NCBI RefSeq assembly: GCF_015207525.1 | Contig: NZ_JADEWR010000011.1 | Location: 163,462-227,461, forward strand | Reading direction: 5' to 3' | Length of the DNA stretch: 64,000 nt | DNA from: Nodosilinea sp. LEGE 06152 | GTDB taxonomy: Bacteria > Cyanobacteriota > Cyanobacteriia > Phormidesmidales > Phormidesmidaceae | Part shown: positions 61,470 through 64,000 of the stretch, piece by piece | Numbering within the stretch: the first letter of the stretch is position 1 | How the letters are laid out: each line of letters begins with the position of its first letter | Translations under genes and position numbers: made by a program | The notes under the pieces: generated by a model | Told to the model about the DNA's origin: nothing | The model's input: only the letters and a program-made list of their open reading frames with translations | Databases searched by the model: none

Positions 61470-62468
61470 CTAAAAGTTGTTAGACAAATAGGCTTTTCTA
61501 GCACTTTTGAGTTCGTACTTCCTTGCCCAAGGATCATAAACCAAAGCATCAAAATCATCGGCTTTTACTAAACCGAGGCTAAGAAGCAAGCGAGTTACCT
61601 GAATAACTAATTCATGGAATCTAGTCTGCGAAAGCCTGTGCAAAACCTTTTGTTGCCAATTCAGCTTAGGGGCAAATCCTAGCGAGCGTATTAACCTATA
61701 TTCTTGTGCCCTAATAGCATCGTTTGATGTCAGTTGCTTGCCATGCCATCGCATTGACGAGAAAATTGCGGTGGTCAGCAAAGGCTTGCTCCTGCTGAGC
61801 AAAATGTTATGAAGAGCTGTATCAAATATGTTTTTCAACTCTTTTGGAACTTTTTGGGAAGCCTGGTTGAACTCCTCTAATTGCACGAAGGTCGCATCTT
61901 GAGGAAAGAAACCCTGGCCAAAAGCTAACAGATTTGGGCTTCTGATCCAGGGACAAGTACTTCTAACGCAGTACCCCTCTTTATTAATGTCAATTCTGCC
62001 GCCAGAGATCCACTTGTATGTTTGGCAAAAGCTTGCAATTTCAGCAAAATTAAAAAGGCTGTTTGGCATTAACACATCATCACTATTAAGCCAATTAAAC
62101 CACTTTCCAGTACACATTTTTGAGCCCTTCAGAACTGCATCCCATGCTCCTTGATCCTTTTCGGAAATCCAGCCTGTTATGTGTTTGCTGTACTTTTTTA
62201 TGATTTCTACCGAATTGTCGGTACTTCCGCCATCAATAATGAAATACTCAAGATTAGGATATCCTTGTGTAATAACTGATTGAATAGTCTCTTCAATAAA
62301 TTCTCCTTGATTATAGCTAGGAGTTACAATGCTGATGCGTGGCCATGCTGAACCATTGGGCATATACGCTGACAATGATTGGCTAGCAATAGCCCAGGAC
62401 CAGTCTGCTTTATCTGCCAATGACTTAGATAAACTTGCTGAAGTAAAAGCGGAATAATTTGCTTTCAT
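61470..62468 (-). CDS. Glycosyltransferase family 2
   Basis: A 332-residue GT-A enzyme of family 2. The fold start is RISIVTPSYNQGEFIEETIQSV, followed by LEYFIIDGGSTDNSVEIIKKY, WISEKDQGAWDAVLKG and the metal site WLNSDDVLMPNSLF, where SDD stands for DXD. The GGSTDNS block is typical of GT2 with inverting mechanism. No membrane segments are seen, so it adds one sugar in the cytoplasm. It lies 49 bases after the GT4 at 60137 in transcription order reversed (it is upstream of it). Confidence 0.88.
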   Translation of the reverse strand: MKANYSAFTSASLSKSLADKADWSWAIASQSLSAYMPNGSAWPRISIVTPSYNQGEFIEETIQSVITQGYPNLEYFIIDGGSTDNSVEIIKKYSKHITGWISEKDQGAWDAVLKGSKMCTGKWFNWLNSDDVLMPNSLFNFAEIASFCQTYKWISGGRIDINKEGYCVRSTCPWIRSPNLLAFGQGFFPQDATFVQLEEFNQASQKVPKELKNIFDTALHNILLSRSKPLLTTAIFSSMRWHGKQLTSNDAIRAQEYRLIRSLGFAPKLNWQQKVLHRLSQTRFHELVIQVTRLLLSLGLVKADDFDALVYDPWARKYELKSARKAYLSNNF

Positions 62469-62557
62469 TAAAATACGATTTGGTATAGACGGAGGGGAAT
62501 CAGACCTCGTTGAACGTTATTGAAGGGTTGCTTAGGCAGATCTGGAATGAGTTAAAG

Positions 62558-63787
62558 TTATTTATTTAGCAACTGTTGGTACAGGCGCTGGTATCGCTGG
62601 GCCTGTAGTTCAAGAGAATACTCTTCTAAAGCAATACGCCGACAGTTTCTGCTTAACCGCTGGCGTTGAATATCGTCACTAAGAAGTTTAATGATGCCGC
62701 CGCAAAAATCGCTAGTGTCTTCAGGGCGGGCTAGATAGCCAGTGATGCTGGGGCGGACCAGATCGGACACACCACCAATGTCGAAAGATATTATAGGGGT
62801 GCCGCAGGCCATGCTCTCTTGCAGTACTAGGGGTAAGTTATCGGCGCGGGTAGGAAAGAGAAATAAGTCTGCGGCAGAATAGGCAACAGCCTTAAGTCGA
62901 TCGCTACTGATGTAACCCAGATGTATTGCCGGTATATCGACTGCTGCTTCTAGCTGAGTAGTGCGTTTACCTAGGGTAAGCAATACACAGTCTTGCTTAA
63001 GCGCAGGAGGGAGGTGCTCGAGCGCCTGAATTAGCAAGTCACTCCCTTTGCGAGAATCTTTAAGGTTCTCAGCACTAAACATTAAAACTCTTTTCCCTAA
63101 AGGGATGCCTAATGTGGCACGACAGAGTTCGGAATCAAGGGGATGATAGGCATCGGTGTCAATACCATAGGGTATATGGTGAACTGGAAAACGACCTAGC
63201 ATGCTGGCCTTAGCTTGGGATGTTAACCAACGACTAGGCGTAACTATCGTTAGGTCTGAGCGGTTATAAACCCAATCCTTTAGCTTCCATTCCCAACGGG
63301 TGCTGTCGCGGCGGATGGCGGGATAAGTTTCTGGATAAGGGCACTGACCACAGCCGATTTGCCATCGGCTGCAATCATAGCTGTAAGCACAGTGACCAGT
63401 AAAGCTCCACATATCATGGAGGGTCAAGACAGCTGTTTTTTTACGAATGAGGTAGGGTATGGATAAGTAACTGAAGAAACCACTGTGAATGATGTGAAAG
63501 TTAATAATATCAGCATCAATAAAAAATGGGTCTTTGTCTATATTAAAAGAACTGATACAGTGAACGTCGTTTAAACCTAGCTTATAAGTGAATTTTCGAA
63601 TAGCTGATTCGTACCTTGGTTGCCTATCTATAGATTTTGTGTATGACAGATCGGTAGTTTTAATTCCGCTAAGACTCTTACAGTCTATGCCTAGATTCCT
63701 TAAACTTTCTAATAAACGGAAGTGAGCAATCGAGCCGCCGCCGCCTTCAGCATAGTCACTGAAATTTATTTGTAAAACTTTCATCAA
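62558..63787 (-). CDS. Glycosyltransferase family 4 with Cys-rich segment
   Basis: A 409-residue GT4 enzyme similar to WcaC-type proteins. N-terminal VLQINFSDYAEGGGGSIAHFRLLESL, then LTLHDMWSFTGHCAYSYDC followed by WQIGCGQCPYPETYP, a Cys-rich segment, and VTPSRWLTSQAKASML. The donor domain has LMFSAENLKDSRKGSDLLIQALEHL, IHLGYISSDRLKAVAYSAADLFLFPTRADNLPLVLQESMACGTPIISFDIGGVSDLV, with the EX7E region in ADNLPLVLQE (first Glu replaced by Asn-flanked Asp, as in this subgroup). It is the first complete gene at the right edge of the window. Confidence 0.88.
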   Translation of the reverse strand: MMKVLQINFSDYAEGGGGSIAHFRLLESLRNLGIDCKSLSGIKTTDLSYTKSIDRQPRYESAIRKFTYKLGLNDVHCISSFNIDKDPFFIDADIINFHIIHSGFFSYLSIPYLIRKKTAVLTLHDMWSFTGHCAYSYDCSRWQIGCGQCPYPETYPAIRRDSTRWEWKLKDWVYNRSDLTIVTPSRWLTSQAKASMLGRFPVHHIPYGIDTDAYHPLDSELCRATLGIPLGKRVLMFSAENLKDSRKGSDLLIQALEHLPPALKQDCVLLTLGKRTTQLEAAVDIPAIHLGYISSDRLKAVAYSAADLFLFPTRADNLPLVLQESMACGTPIISFDIGGVSDLVRPSITGYLARPEDTSDFCGGIIKLLSDDIQRQRLSRNCRRIALEEYSLELQAQRYQRLYQQLLNK

Positions 63788-63815
63788 ATGCTTTTCTTAA
63801 AAAGCGATTACCTAT

Positions 63816-64000
63816 TTACAAGTAGCGATATTCTTCAACAGTCCAGTAGGCCTTAGGATTGTCTTTTTGCATTCTATAGATCCTTTTACCTACGTATCCA
63901 ACTTTTAGCTTCAAATATTTTCTTGCTTTAGGGATTTGATCTACTTTTAACTTAAGAAGTGTTTTCCTAACCTTATGAGGCTTCCAGCCTTTAATCTTTC
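63816..64000 (-). CDS. C-terminal part of an unidentified protein, cut by the window edge
   Basis: The last 61 codons of a minus-strand gene end in TAA at 63816-63818. The visible tail is very basic (KPHKVRKTLLKLKVDQIPKA, KLKVGYVGKRIYRMQKD) and ends TVEEYRYL. No motif was recognised. It lies 28 bases upstream of the GT4 at 62558 and is probably part of the same glycan cluster. Confidence 0.55.
   Translation of the reverse strand, partial: KIKGWKPHKVRKTLLKLKVDQIPKARKYLKLKVGYVGKRIYRMQKDNPKAYWTVEEYRYL

Noticed and set aside
1-64000. CRISPR array
   Set aside because: No series of direct repeats with regular unique spacers was found; the tandem and simple repeats at 12921 and 25177 lack spacers.

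Overview
The window comes from a cyanobacterium. It holds a complete phycocyanin (cpc) operon with rod linkers and bilin lyases, a membrane-anchored CpcL linker, a phytochrome-superfamily GAF sensor, DUF3318 and SfsA/RecJ-type housekeeping genes, and frequent HIP1 octamers (GCGATCGC). The number of glycan genes and the high GC of the left part suggest a filamentous Leptolyngbya/Nodosilinea-like lineage, but this is an inference and not a marker-based assignment.

Layout. 1-7.3 kb: an archaeal/eukaryal-type PheRS beta subunit, a slipin, glyoxalase I, a small secreted barrel-like protein and a Ski2-like RNA helicase. 7.7-15 kb: a compact plus-strand glycan locus with two GT4 enzymes, an MsbA/PglK-like ABC exporter, a GT10 fucosyltransferase-like enzyme flanked by inverted G/C-rich simple repeats, and two tandem paralogous GT-A enzymes. 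15-20 kb: endonuclease V, a UPF0175/DUF3368 toxin-antitoxin pair, a YyaL-like thioredoxin-domain protein and a MidA-like methyltransferase. 20.3-28.1 kb: phycobilisome locus, with cpcL and cpcS on the minus strand and cpcB-A-C-C-D-E-F on the plus strand. 28-46 kb: TagA/WecG glycosyltransferase, SfsA, RecJ, a protein with a threefold internal repeat, a receiver-PAS-adenylyl cyclase next to a pseudo-receiver/GAF/GAF/GGDEF protein whose first GAF has the two cysteines of DXCF cyanobacteriochromes, Dus, DUF3318, a CIA30 protein, a WcaI-like GT4, ExbB/ExbD, a DUF4333-like lipoprotein and a UbiD family decarboxylase.

46.5-64 kb is a different kind of DNA: visibly AT-richer, with only about four HIP1 sites by eye, and coded almost entirely on the minus strand. 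It encodes nine GT4 enzymes, one GT2, three FkbM-type methyltransferases, a polytopic O-antigen/oligosaccharide polymerase-like protein and a decayed zinc-ribbon methyltransferase, and it runs off the right edge. It looks like an exopolysaccharide or O-antigen-like island under rapid turnover.

How parts work together: cpcB/A form phycocyanin. CpcE/F and CpcS attach bilin at alpha-Cys84 and beta-Cys82. CpcC/CpcD build the rod, and CpcL would tether rods to the membrane, classically near photosystem I. The cyclase/GGDEF pair could link light to cAMP and c-di-GMP, which in cyanobacteria often control motility and surface polysaccharide; that link to the neighbouring glycan genes is inference. 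All assignments were made by eye from translated sequence; no database search was run.
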